33,575 nt of DNA from Neisseria sp. (GCF_030523955.1 NZ_JAUNHL010000031.1:1-33575), one strand, 5' to 3'. Shown: positions 17,143 to 25,505, counted from the stretch's first letter. Notes: a model not told the origin generated them from the sequence alone. Numbers and translations are program-made.

Positions 17143-17218
17143 GGGTCGTTAGCTCAGCCGGTAGAGCAGCGGACTTTTAATCCGTTGGTCGAAGGTTCGA
17201 ATCCTTCACGACCCACCA
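17143..17218 (+). tRNA. tRNA-Lys (UUU)
   Basis: A 76-nt tRNA with encoded CCA. The acceptor stem is GGGTCGT/ACGACCC, the D-arm region is AGCTCAGCCGGTAGAGC, and the anticodon loop ACTTTTAAT carries TTT. The T-arm is GAAGGTTCGAATCCTTC. Very close to E. coli tRNA-Lys. Single gene with its own promoter and terminator. Confidence 0.97.
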
Positions 17219-17224
17219 AATTAC

Positions 17225-17260
17225 ACAAGCCTAAACAATCATTGTTTAGGCTTGTTTGCT
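17225..17260 (+). terminator. Terminator of tRNA-Lys
   Basis: ACAAGCCTAAACAAT and its exact inverted repeat around a single C, followed by TTGCTTTT, starting seven bases after the tRNA. Confidence 0.85.
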
Positions 17261-17309
17261 TTTGCGGCCTTCAATTGCTGTGTCCGATTGACGTACAAAT
17301 TTAGTATTC

Positions 17310-17417
17310 TATAGCAGATTTAATTAATTTTCGATACAAGGCAGCAAGCCGCAGACAGTACAAGTAGTACGGCAAGGCGCAGCAACGCCGTAGCGAAAGT
17401 TAAGTTAATCTGCTATA
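17310..17417. mobile_element. Correia repeat enclosed element (CREE), 108-bp form
   Basis: Ends TATAGCAGATT and AATCTGCTATA are perfect inverted repeats with TA at the outside. The core GCCGCAGACAGTACAAGTAG and GGCAAGGCGCAGCAACGCCG is the Correia core. Only the short class length is present. The rest of the gap to 17543 holds nothing I can identify. Confidence 0.88.
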
Positions 17418-17543
17418 GCGGAAAAACTTATTGTTGCCACAAAAAGCAAAAAACACAGGTTGTTGGTGGATTGTGCTGTTTGCATCAGCCATTTTTTATC
17501 TCCATAAAGTAAGTAAGTGAGTTCCCTTAATCGGGTTTGGGTT

Positions 17544-18399
17544 TTAACACACGTTCAACAAAAAACGTGAGATACCTATATTATCTGGGCATTTGACGGC
17601 ACGAGACCAAGGGGCTTGGGATGAAAACTTGGCCCCATAACCCAAGCTGGGTTCGAACGCATAAATCGTTTTTTCCGCCAATAATTCCCCGGTTTTTAAA
17701 TCCAGCACTTTCAAAGTGGTGCCGGCAATCCAGATCTTTCTTAATTCGGGGTCGACATTATTTTCATAAGTAAACGCATAGCGGGCAGGCCGCTTGGGAT
17801 TGGTTTCTTCAGCCAAAGGTTTACGATTAATATTCCAACCGCCACGATAACGGATAACCGATTTACCATCCGGCTGTAATACATCTACATAGCGGTAACG
17901 TGGCAGGTATTTGCTGGTTGGCAATAAGTTACCTTCATAAGCCATTCCCTTCCCCGTACTAAATTGTAAAAAATTATTAATATAATACTTTTCTACATTA
18001 TTGCTTGAGGAAGATCCGCTAAATGCCGCAGCATCCTCCCACATAGGATCACGCATCTTGCCATCCGTGTATTTCTCCCGTACCCTCAACAGCATAAGCC
18101 CTTCCACATTGCTCACCGTCCGGTAAATCTTCTCCTCTGCGGTTTGGCAATGCCGGTCAAACACCGCCTTGGCGGCTTGGTAGCGCCGCTGGTATTCCTC
18201 TTCCTTCCGCTTCTCTTTTTTAATCTCCTGAAGCAAGGGCAGGATAAACAGCGCGGGAACCGCCACCAATACCGCCAGTACCGATACTACTTTTGCCCCT
18301 TTGCCAAACGGCAGCCTTTTCCATACCACTCTCAGTAAAAAGCCTCGGCCCCCAATAGCTCAATAAAATCAGTTTGCCTAAATCATCAGTTGTAAACAT
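17544..18399 (-). pseudogene. Membrane-anchored hypothetical protein, frameshifted in a G5 run
   Basis: The frame starting with ATG at 18399 (MFTTDDLGKLILLSYWG) runs into the G5 run at 18349-18353. The frame beyond it (GRGFLLRVVWKRLPFGKG, then a membrane segment VVSVLAVLVAVPALFILPLL) reaches the stop at 17544. Removing one G joins them into one protein of about 284 residues that reads smoothly across the junction. The fragment after the shift could start at GTG 18329 and give 261 residues. One N-terminal membrane anchor is followed by a charged helix and a soluble domain of about 200 residues with several Tyr- and Trp-rich strands. I do not recognise the family. The shift could be a true mutation, reversible slippage or a sequencing error. 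Confidence 0.65.
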
Positions 18400-18439
18400 C
18401 GGATGTCTTTCAATGTGTGGTATGAGTGTCAAATAAAAT

Positions 18440-18486
18440 AAAAGCGCTGCCTGCATCGGCTATGCCGATTGCGTGGCTTCGCTTTT
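18440..18486. terminator. Imperfect hairpin downstream of the metallophosphatase
   Basis: AAAAGCG and CGCTTTT enclose a second inverted stretch GCATCGGC/GCCGATTGC. It lies on the 3' side of the minus-strand metallophosphatase gene and before the start of the next one. Confidence 0.4.
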
Positions 18487-18570
18487 GTTTTGTGCGTTTA
18501 ATCGTACTTTCAAAAATATCAGCAAAAACCAACACCCAAATCAGATACCATTGGGGTAAAAAACGTTTTT

Positions 18571-19656
18571 CTATTCAGCGCAACCGTCTTTCCCACCATA
18601 TCCTGCTGTTGCCGCTACCTCCCCGTTATCAAACACCAGTGTTTTTTCCGGCCAGCGCAAGGCGGCGAGGCGGAGGCGGGAATGTTGCGGCGCAACCGGC
18701 GGTTCGGCGCTACGGTCGCGCCAGCGGGCGCCGACCGAAAAATCTATGCAGAATACGTTGTGCTTGGCTCCCAGCCAGCGGTTGCCGGCTTCCGGGAACA
18801 AATCTTCGCGCGAAGAAACCACTTCTTGCCCGTCCCAACTTCTCCAATAGTGGCCGACCACCACCGCTACATCGTCGGTGTAGCGGTTCCACCATGCATC
18901 ACGGCCGCTGAAACGCCAGCGGTTGCCGGCGAAAAAAGGGGTTTCCAATTCTCTTTCTGCGCCGCTGGTGAGCGTGCGGATCGGATGTTGCAGGCTGCGG
19001 CGTAACTCGAAGCGGGCAGTGGCTGGCATGGGCGGCGGCGCTTCGTGGGGATTTTCCAGTGCCTGGGCATAAACTTGCTGTTCGTGCAGGTAGTCGGCAT
19101 ACCAATCGCAACGGCCGGCTTCGCGATGCAAGGCTTCGTCCCAACGGCGGTAGCTCTCGGCCACGCCGTCGGCACGTATGCCCTGCTGCAAAGCGGTAAC
19201 CGATTCGTTTATCCAAGCGGCGTGCACGATGCGCAAATCGCTGCGCTGCAAAATTATCGGCATTTGCGACAGCCAAGCGATTAGGGGACGGTGTTCGCCC
19301 TCGGGCAACATCTGCCAAGGCGCATAAAAACGGCTGTCTTTGGCGGTGCGCTCGGGGAAAAACCAGCCGGAGCCGTCTTTCGCATCGCCGATAATGGCGT
19401 TTAATTCATGATTCCCCAGCACCATCCATGCATTGCCGGCATCGTGTGCGCGCTTGAACCAAGCGAGCACGGCAGGGCTATTGGGGCCGCGGTCGCACAA
19501 ATCGCCGACAAACACGAGCTTTCTGTTTTGCGGATGATTGCCCGCTTCGTCGTAACCCAAATGCTTCAGCAAATGAAGCAGCGCCTGCCACTCGCCGTGT
19601 ACATCGCCGACGATATCGAGCGCTCCTTCGGGCAGGGTTTGGACAGGCTGGTACAT
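18571..19656 (-). CDS. Metallophosphoesterase (Ser/Thr protein phosphatase / PrpE-like)
   Basis: A 361-residue calcineurin-like phosphoesterase. Di-metal motifs are in order: GDVHGE (residues 17-22), GDLCDRG (51-57), GNHE (81-84), then IVHAAW near 145 and VVGHYW near 268 for the later histidine ligands. GDLCDRGPNS is typical of the PPP-family branch (ApaH, PrpE, bacterial PP1-like). The substrate cannot be told: protein phosphoserine/threonine, dinucleoside tetraphosphates or RNA-cap-like ends are all possible. The protein is longer than ApaH. It is transcribed away from the dienelactone hydrolase gene, with 169 bases of shared upstream region. Confidence 0.85.
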   Translation of the reverse strand: MYQPVQTLPEGALDIVGDVHGEWQALLHLLKHLGYDEAGNHPQNRKLVFVGDLCDRGPNSPAVLAWFKRAHDAGNAWMVLGNHELNAIIGDAKDGSGWFFPERTAKDSRFYAPWQMLPEGEHRPLIAWLSQMPIILQRSDLRIVHAAWINESVTALQQGIRADGVAESYRRWDEALHREAGRCDWYADYLHEQQVYAQALENPHEAPPPMPATARFELRRSLQHPIRTLTSGAERELETPFFAGNRWRFSGRDAWWNRYTDDVAVVVGHYWRSWDGQEVVSSREDLFPEAGNRWLGAKHNVFCIDFSVGARWRDRSAEPPVAPQHSRLRLAALRWPEKTLVFDNGEVAATAGYGGKDGCAE

Positions 19657-19825
19657 GGCGGAAATCCTTTATGGTTGGCGCTCGACGGGAAGGGCAAAAT
19701 CGTGTTTCTGTTGCGCCGCAATTATAGCAATTTTGCCGGATAGCACATACAATCAGTATTCCCCAAGGGCATTTTGCCCGCTTCTGCCTGTTGCAGCCCT
19801 CTTAAACCCGATTCAGGAGACCGCT

Positions 19826-20560
19826 ATGCGCATTATCACCCGTACCATTTCTTACACCACTTCCGACGGCGTTACCCTCAAAAGCCACTTTGCCTGCCCT
19901 GCCGATACGCCGCACGAATTATCCGGCGTGCTGGTAGCGCCCGAATGGTGGGGCTTGAGCGAGCACGCGAAAAAAAGCGCCGAGAGGCTGGCCGAAGCCG
20001 GTTATGCCGCGCTGGCCATGGATTTATACGGCGATGCGCAGTTAACCGATGATGCTTCTGTTGCCTCCGCTAACATGAACGCCCTGTTGGACGCGCCGGA
20101 AAAATTGGAAGAACGCACCCGTTTGGCGCTCGAAACCTTGCAGGCGCAGCCCGAAGTGAACGCGTTGAATCTGGGCGCCATCGGTTTCTGCTTCGGCGGC
20201 AAAGTGGTGCTGGATATGGCCCGCCGCGGCGAACCTTTGAAAGCGGTTACCAGTTTCCACGGCCTGCTCACCCCCGCCGCCCCTGCGATCGAGGGTATGG
20301 TTAAAGGCGAATTGCTGATTGAAAACGGTACAGACGACCCGCTGGTACCGCCGGAAATGCTGGAAGCCTTTATCGCCGAGATGGATAAAGCCAAGGTCGA
20401 ATACCATATCGATAACTTCCCCAACGTGCGCCACGGCTTCACCAATCCGCAAGCCACCGCCAACGGCGTCAAAAACAACTTTGACGCACTGCATTACGAC
20501 GAAGAAGCCGCCAAGACCAGCTGGCAGAATATGTTGAACCTATTGGAGCGCAAGCTTTGA
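19826..20560 (+). CDS. Dienelactone hydrolase family protein
   Basis: A 244-residue alpha/beta hydrolase of the dienelactone hydrolase family. The catalytic cysteine Cys122 is in GFCFGG, the acid is Asp170 or Asp171 in NGTDDPLVPPE, and the histidine is His203 in RHGFTNP. Glu40 in PEWWGL, which activates the cysteine in the family, is present. Substrate unknown; general carboxyl-ester or lactone hydrolysis is likely rather than chlorocatechol degradation, as no pathway neighbours are present. ATG at 19826 follows CAGGAGA at 19815-19820. The frame is open further upstream but without a ribosome binding site. A DUS hairpin follows. Confidence 0.9.
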   Translation: MRIITRTISYTTSDGVTLKSHFACPADTPHELSGVLVAPEWWGLSEHAKKSAERLAEAGYAALAMDLYGDAQLTDDASVASANMNALLDAPEKLEERTRLALETLQAQPEVNALNLGAIGFCFGGKVVLDMARRGEPLKAVTSFHGLLTPAAPAIEGMVKGELLIENGTDDPLVPPEMLEAFIAEMDKAKVEYHIDNFPNVRHGFTNPQATANGVKNNFDALHYDEEAAKTSWQNMLNLLERKL

Positions 20561-20568
20561 TTTAATGG

Positions 20569-20609
20569 TTTTCAGACAGGCATGCTTTGCAACAATGCCT
20601 GTCTGAAAA
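20569..20609. terminator. Inverted TG-wadDUS pair
   Basis: TTTTCAGACAGGCA and TGCCTGTCTGAAAA around a 12-base centre, between the dienelactone hydrolase and cytochrome c' genes. Confidence 0.7.
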
Positions 20610-20646
20610 ATAAGAAATGCAATCAAACAATCAGCAAGGAACCACC

Positions 20647-21084
20647 ATGAAAAAACGTTTCTGGGCACTGGCCTCCTTGGCGCTTGCCGCAGGCTGGGTA
20701 CATGCCGATGCGGGCGATGTGAAAGCCCGTCAGCAATATATGAAAGAATGGCGCGGGTTGAACAAACAAATGGGCAATATCATCAAATCGAGCCATGCCC
20801 AATCGTTTCCCGCCGATGATTTTGCCGCCCTGGCCGCCCAATTGAGCAGCACCGCCAACGAACCTTGGCAGCATTTCGGTGCCGACAGCCGCGGCAGCGA
20901 TTCGGAAGCGGCGGATGCCGTATGGAACAAACCGCAAGCGTTTCAAGCCGCCATCCGGCAATTCAACCAATCGGTTGCCGATCTGGATCGGGCAGCCAAA
21001 AGCGGGCGCTACGATGCCGTGAAAACGGCTTATTCGCAAATGGCGCAAAACTGCAAAACCTGCCATCAGGCGTTTAAAGATTAG
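20647..21084 (+). CDS. cycP: Cytochrome c' (periplasmic, haem c)
   Basis: A 145-residue precursor with signal peptide (residues 1-20, ending WVHA) and a mature four-helix bundle. The haem-binding motif CKTCH is near the C terminus (Cys136, Cys139, His140), the class II cytochrome c arrangement. In Neisseria, cytochrome c' protects against nitric oxide. Known meningococcal and gonococcal CycP are described as lipoproteins; here I see no lipobox, so the protein would be soluble in the periplasm. ATG at 20647 follows AAGGA. The stop TAG at 21082-21084 lies inside the terminal inverted repeat of the element that follows, so the C-terminal residue or stop may have been set by that insertion. Confidence 0.88.
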   Translation: MKKRFWALASLALAAGWVHADAGDVKARQQYMKEWRGLNKQMGNIIKSSHAQSFPADDFAALAAQLSSTANEPWQHFGADSRGSDSEAADAVWNKPQAFQAAIRQFNQSVADLDRAAKSGRYDAVKTAYSQMAQNCKTCHQAFKD

Positions 21085-21272
21085 GGAGTGTAGTCAGAAT
21101 GCTTGTGAAGCGGTTTTTTGAGGAAAAATCCGCAGATGCAAGGCAAAAAGCGCAGCAAGATTGAACTTCTTGCGAGCATTTTAGCTTCGCAAGTCCGCTA
21201 CGCTACCTAACGCAGCAGATGCGGATTTTAACCAAAAATACCGTCGCAACGCTTTCTGACTACACTCCCTAA
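21081..21272. mobile_element. 192-bp element with 19-bp terminal inverted repeats (MITE-like)
   Basis: The ends TTAGGGAGTGTAGTCAGAA and its exact inverted copy bound a non-coding 192-bp segment containing further internal inverted pieces (AAAATCCGCA ... TGCGGATTTT). No transposase is present. A left-end remnant of the same element is at 16386-16436. This is not a Correia element: ends and core differ. Confidence 0.75.
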
Positions 21273-21316
21273 GTTTTGCCAAGGTATTTTATCGTCAATC
21301 AACTTAAGATTGGCCG

Positions 21317-21382
21317 GAGTATCTTGAGCTTAAGCAACATGAAATACTCGGGTCAAACCCGCGTGTGAAAAAGCGGTTATTC
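21317..21382. repeat. Composite repeat shared with 1223-1288
   Basis: GAGTATCTTGA, GCAACATGAAATACTCGGGT and GCGGTTATT appear in the same order as in the gap after the pirin gene. The palindromic part is a decayed dRS3-like unit. Confidence 0.5.
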
Positions 21383-21415
21383 AGTGAATTATTCGCTATA
21401 TTTTAAGGAGTGATC

Positions 21416-21796
21416 ATGAACTGGGTTCATATTGTGGCATTGCTGGCGCTGATGCAATTTATTTTCTTTGGTTACCTGGTTGCCCGCGCCCGCTCCCAAT
21501 ACAACGTAGCCGCCCCCAAAACCACCGGCGACGAGCGTTTCGAGCGCATTTTGCGCGTGCAAACCAACACATTGGAACAATTGCTTATCTTCCTGCCCGC
21601 ATTGTTTATCGCCGCCGAATATTGGTCGGAAGGCGTCATTGCGCTGTTGGGCGCAGTTTACCTGATCGGCCGCACGGTTTACTGGCGCGCCTACACCGCC
21701 GACCCCAACAAACGGGCGTTCGGTTTTATGCTTACCGCCGCCCCTTCTTTTGCTTTGATACTGGCAGGGCTGGCCGGCGCGGTGTTTATGGCTTAA
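21416..21796 (+). CDS. MAPEG family membrane protein
   Basis: A 126-residue integral membrane protein of the MAPEG family (microsomal glutathione S-transferase-like). Four hydrophobic helices are visible. The family motif ERILRVQTNTLEQL is at residues 43-56, between helices 1 and 2. Bacterial members conjugate glutathione to hydrophobic electrophiles or reduce lipid peroxides, but activity varies. ATG at 21416 is chosen over GTG at 21410 because the ribosome binding site TAAGGAG (21404-21410) would overlap the GTG. A long inverted DUS hairpin follows the stop by five bases. Confidence 0.88.
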   Translation: MNWVHIVALLALMQFIFFGYLVARARSQYNVAAPKTTGDERFERILRVQTNTLEQLLIFLPALFIAAEYWSEGVIALLGAVYLIGRTVYWRAYTADPNKRAFGFMLTAAPSFALILAGLAGAVFMA

Positions 21797-21801
21797 ATAA
21801 G

Positions 21802-21885
21802 TTGCCAAACAAAATGCCTGTCTGAAAACAAGCTTGCGCGTTTTGGCGAAGCGAAAAGTTTTCAGACAGGCATTTTGTTTGGCAA
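21802..21885. terminator. Long hairpin built on an inverted DUS pair
   Basis: The arms at 21802-21829 and 21858-21885 are exact inverted repeats of 28 bp, longer than the DUS itself (TTGCCAAACAAAA extends each arm). Likely terminator for the MAPEG gene. Confidence 0.75.
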
Positions 21886-21915
21886 GAACGGCTTTTATAA
21901 TCAATCTACTTAATT

Positions 21916-21962
21916 AACTGTTCCGTCATATTCGGGCTTATCCCGAGTATGACGGAACAGTT
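21916..21962. repeat. dRS3-like palindrome with extended arms
   Basis: AACTGTTCCGTCATA and TATGACGGAACAGTT extend the usual CTCGGG...CCCGAG unit to a 21-bp stem with one mismatch. CREE-like ends (TTAATCCACTATA at 21970-21982) lie beside it. Confidence 0.6.
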
Positions 21963-21989
21963 ATGTAAGTTAATCCACTATAGGTAACG

Positions 21990-22056
21990 TATAGCGGATT
22001 ACTTAACTTTTTCTGCGGCTTGCTGCCTTACATCGAAAAAGCGTGAATCCGCTATA
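21990..22056. mobile_element. Truncated CREE, 67 bp
   Basis: Ends TATAGCGGATT and AATCCGCTATA are intact inverted repeats, but the core keeps only TCTGCGGCTTGCTGCCTTAC. About 40 bases of the short CREE class are missing. Confidence 0.65.
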
Positions 22057-22175
22057 GTCAAAATCTTCGTTTTGTAAGAGGCTTATCAATTTGATATTAA
22101 AGTAAGACATTCATTTAATTAACTAATATTATTATATATTTTAAGAACAAGATTTATTAAGAAGCCTAAGGGGTA

Positions 22176-23006
22176 ATGATGGCATCGGTATTTTTTATCT
22201 TGGTTGTATTGTTGATTTATTATTTTGAAATCAAATGGCGGAAAAAACATAACAAGCCGTTGAATAAAGGCAAGCCGATTTATGGCGGGCAGTATATTGT
22301 ATTTTGGGTGCTGGGTAGTGTTTTTGTAATGGTTGTCAGTTTTTCTATTGCTCTGTTTTTAGAGAAATACTGGGATCCGATTCTGATCAATTCCTATTTA
22401 ATCTTTGAACACATTTTGCGTGGTATCTATATCGGTTATGTATCATCAGAGCCGGATATTTTAAGGACATACCTGCTAACTGGTCCCATAAGTACCAATA
22501 ATAATCTGACTGTATCAGAGAAGGCCTTTGTTGATTCTGTTGTTCAATATATTGAGAACCATAAAACGGTACCCTATGAAGAAATTATTCGAACTGATGT
22601 AGCTGTGATATCTCTTCTTAGTTTGTATAGGCTGCAAATCCTCATCGTAACAGCGCTTGCCTTAATCTTCGGCAGAAAGTTTATTTACGCCCCTTTTTTT
22701 GAAATGACGAAAACAGAGGGCTTTGCCGTTCACAGATTCAGCTTGCTGCTTCAGATAGGAGTATCTGCTTTATTTATCTTTGGTTGGATATGGTTTATTT
22801 TTGTAGTGCCGATGCACAGCATCGATTGTCCGACACGGGCGATGTCATTTTGGTGCTCGAATTTAGGCGCGAAAAGTACGCCTTATATCAAGTTTCCCAC
22901 CTTATTGCTGTTTTACTGGATGTTTTTGTTGATATTGATTAATGCCATGACCCAAGCGATTTTAAACGAATTGGGTTATGTAAAACATAAGGAAGGGGAT
23001 GATTAA
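22176..23006 (+). CDS. Hypothetical multi-pass membrane protein in an AT-rich island
   Basis: A 276-residue protein with about five membrane helices (near residues 2-17, 42-64, 144-167, 188-212 and 243-263). A loop of about 80 residues follows helix 2, and a shorter one holds two cysteines (near residues 219 and 228). I recognise no family. ATG at 22176 follows AAGGGG with short spacing. Base composition is clearly more AT-rich than the core genes on either side, as is that of the decayed genes downstream, which begin three bases after its stop. The block looks acquired. Multi-pass proteins in such islands are sometimes immunity or phage-related proteins, but nothing here proves it. Confidence 0.7.
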   Translation: MMASVFFILVVLLIYYFEIKWRKKHNKPLNKGKPIYGGQYIVFWVLGSVFVMVVSFSIALFLEKYWDPILINSYLIFEHILRGIYIGYVSSEPDILRTYLLTGPISTNNNLTVSEKAFVDSVVQYIENHKTVPYEEIIRTDVAVISLLSLYRLQILIVTALALIFGRKFIYAPFFEMTKTEGFAVHRFSLLLQIGVSALFIFGWIWFIFVVPMHSIDCPTRAMSFWCSNLGAKSTPYIKFPTLLLFYWMFLLILINAMTQAILNELGYVKHKEGDD

Positions 23007-23008
23007 GC

Positions 23009-23861
23009 ATGAAAGACTTTAAAATATTTCAACACTAAGATGAATATGCACTACTTAAACTAATAAAAAGGTACCATATATATCTCATTGTTATAACTAA
23101 TTTATTTTTATGGGTGACGGGCTTTTATCAGATAGCATTTCTTATACTATTAGTAGTATCTATTTATGTTTGTACAAGATTTTACAGCCCTGTATCTTTT
23201 GACCATGGTTTTATTTTGTTAATAAAAACAATAATATTATGTCCATTAATCTTAACCATTGCTTTCTATATGATAATGGAGATGTACAAAGTAGAGATTG
23301 TTTTTTTAAACAAACGTTAATTTATTTTTTGATTGCAACCGAATATCTGTTTGTTTTTTTCTTTCGCACATCTTCACTGGATTATCAACTACTTTGGTTG
23401 ACTTAACTTCTATTTGGGAATATCAAAATTTTTCAGAAAATGTGATTAATTATTATTTACAACCAAGATTTAAGTTATTTATTCTATTTGTTTTTTTCAT
23501 GGGCCTCTACGTGTTAAATAAATTATTCCGATTTTCTTTTAATGAAAAAGGGGTATTTTTTAAGAGTATACAAAAAGGAAATCGCAACATAAGTAGAAAA
23601 AAAATATATATTCAAGTTTGTTTTTGTGGTTTCATTGCTTTTATTTTTCTTCTGGCTTTACTATATTTAAATTTACAACATACCCCAGGAGCATTAACAA
23701 GACCCAATCGACAATATTCATTTAACTTTTTCTCGCTCCAGAATAAATTTTTTTATATCAATCTTTATCTGTCTTTCTTCATATATACCAAGCTTTGGCT
23801 TGGAGGGGCGTTTTTTATTCATTTAGCTGTTTGTTCTGCTTTAACTCTTAAGGAAAAATAA
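23009..23861 (+). pseudogene. Decayed multi-pass membrane protein gene (stop plus two frameshifts)
   Basis: ATG at 23009 opens MKDFKIFQH and meets TAA at 23036. The same frame continues as coding-like DEYALLKLIKRYHIYLIVIT through to TAA at 23318-23320. At the T7 run 23301-23307 another frame takes over (KQTLIYFLIATEYLFVFFFR ... LDYQLLWLT) and closes near 23404. A third frame then runs to 23861 (WEYQNFSENVINYYLQPRF ... ALTLKEK). Joined, they give about 284 codons and six hydrophobic segments, close to the length of the intact membrane protein upstream. A fragment beginning at TTG 23394 (155 residues) could in principle be translated. Family unknown. The reconstruction is inference from frame continuity and composition. 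Confidence 0.5.
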
Positions 23862-23862
23862 T

Positions 23863-24147
23863 ATGAGCATTCTATCACCGCTTAATTAATGTTAATGCTA
23901 TTCAACAAAGCCAAGATCAGCAAGTTTCTTTAGTAGTTGATGAAATCGGCAAAACAGCATGGCTGAGTTGGCCTGAATACCGAGTATATTGGCTGCGGCA
24001 CGTGCTGTAACTTCCAATACAAAAAATTGGAGCAATTTCCGCTATGTAGATTTACGGTGTTGCAACGGGTTATCTTCATTTTCTGAACGTAACCTAATTG
24101 CTAATCTACGTCAGCCCTCTTCATTATTTTCCCCAGCCCGGCTGTGA
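23863..24147 (+). pseudogene. Broken short gene
   Basis: ATG at 23863, two bases after the preceding frame and behind AAGGAAAAA, gives only MSILSPLN. A second frame overlapping its stop reads INVNAIQQSQDQQVSLVVDE, then WLSWPEYRVYW. A third reads AVTSNTKNWSNFRYVDLRCC and ends at TGA 24145-24147. The total is about 95 codons over three frames. I do not recognise the protein. It may be the remnant of a gene that followed the membrane proteins in the island. Confidence 0.4.
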
Positions 24148-24174
24148 ATCCTTTGCCGCTTTATCCGCTGCCAA

Positions 24175-24187
24175 TGCCTGTCTGAAA
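24175..24187 (+). other. Single TG-wadDUS
   Basis: TGCCTGTCTGAAA, unpaired, between the decayed island and the flavoprotein gene; it marks the return to core sequence. Confidence 0.8.
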
Positions 24188-24254
24188 CACTTAAGCGGCA
24201 GTCGGCGAAATAAGCTAATATCAGTCTGCTGATTCCAACCGCTTCTTGAAACCC

Positions 24255-25505
24255 ATGACCCAAACTGTTTTCCACACCCTGATTATCGGTGCCGGCGCGG
24301 CCGGTATGATGTGCGCCGCCCGTATCGGCCAGAAGGGGCACAGCGTCGCCCTAATCGACCACGCCGTAAAAATCGGTGAGAAAATCCGCATTTCAGGCGG
24401 TGGCCGCTGCAACTTCACCAACCGCCGCATCGACGGGCACGACGGCTCGCCCTATTACGTATCGCAACAGCCGCGCTTTGTGCGCCACGCCCTGTCGCGT
24501 TACCGTGCGCAAGATTTTATCCGTCTGGTGGAAGCATACGGCATTGCCTACCATGAAAAACACAAAGGCCAAATGTTTTGCGACGGCAGCGCACAGCAAA
24601 TCATCGACATGCTGCAAAACGAGTGCGCCCGAGGCAATGTGAGCTGGCATACCGGCTGCACCGTTACCGCTGTCGGCAAGCTGCCGGCGGATTCGGCGCA
24701 AGGCACACGCTTTGAAGTCCGCACGGATCAGGGCGTTTTTCACTGCCGCCATCTGACAATCGCCACCGGCGCTCTGGCGGTACCGGCAATCGGTGCCACA
24801 GCGTTCGGCTACGAATTGGCCAAACAATTCGGCCACAGCATTATTCCGCCCGAAGCCGCGCTGGTGCCGTTGCGTTTCGAACACTGGGCGCAGCAGGGCT
24901 TCGACCATCTGGCCGGCATCGCGCTGCCGGTGCGTATCCGCACCGGCAGCGGCAAACAGGCAATGGCGTTTGACGAAGATTTATTGTTCCGCCACAAAGG
25001 CTTGAGCGGCCCGGCCATTTTGCAGATTTCCAGCTATTGGCAGCCCGGCCAATGCCTCTCCATCGACCTCGTGCCCGATATCGATCTGGCCGATGCGCTG
25101 TGTTCCGGAAAAAGCGACCAGAAAATCCAGCTCAATACCGCGCTGAAACAGCTCTGCCCCGCGCTACCCGAGCGCCTGCTCGACTTTTGGCTCGCCCGAC
25201 CCGAGTTCTCCCCGTTTGCCGCACAAAAATGGGCGGACATCCCCAATGCCGTGTTGCAACAACTGGGCCGCAGCCTCAACAACTGGACACTGCTGCCCAG
25301 CGGTTCGGACGGCCACAAAAAAGCCGAAGCCACCCGCGGCGGCGTAAATGTCAAAGAAATCGACCCGAAAACCATGCAAAGCAAGCTGCAACCGGGCCTC
25401 TATTTCATCGGCGAAGTGATGGACATCACCGGCTGGCTCGGCGGCTACAACTTCCAATGGGCGTGGGCATCGGCGGTATGCGCAGCAGAAGCCATAGCGG
25501 ATTGA
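24255..25505 (+). CDS. HI0933-family NAD(P)/FAD-dependent oxidoreductase
   Basis: A 416-residue flavoprotein of the HI0933/YhiN family. The dinucleotide-binding motif GAGAAGMMCA is near the N terminus (HTLIIGAGAAG). The family signature KIRISGGGRCNFTN is at about residues 41-54. ATRGGVNVKEIDPKTMQSKL near 360 and YFIGEVMDITGWLGGYNFQW near the C terminus complete the FAD site. The reaction is unknown; members are often annotated as flavoproteins without proven substrate. ATG at 24255 gives the usual short lead into the Rossmann fold; a TTG nine bases upstream is possible but unneeded. It has no operon partner. Confidence 0.9.
   Translation: MTQTVFHTLIIGAGAAGMMCAARIGQKGHSVALIDHAVKIGEKIRISGGGRCNFTNRRIDGHDGSPYYVSQQPRFVRHALSRYRAQDFIRLVEAYGIAYHEKHKGQMFCDGSAQQIIDMLQNECARGNVSWHTGCTVTAVGKLPADSAQGTRFEVRTDQGVFHCRHLTIATGALAVPAIGATAFGYELAKQFGHSIIPPEAALVPLRFEHWAQQGFDHLAGIALPVRIRTGSGKQAMAFDEDLLFRHKGLSGPAILQISSYWQPGQCLSIDLVPDIDLADALCSGKSDQKIQLNTALKQLCPALPERLLDFWLARPEFSPFAAQKWADIPNAVLQQLGRSLNNWTLLPSGSDGHKKAEATRGGVNVKEIDPKTMQSKLQPGLYFIGEVMDITGWLGGYNFQWAWASAVCAAEAIAD

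Noticed and set aside
23114..23320. Independent 68-residue gene starting at GTG 23114
   Set aside because: The same frame is coding-like far upstream of the GTG (back to 23039, and to 23009 if the TAA is ignored) and there is no ribosome binding site, so it is better read as part of a decayed gene.
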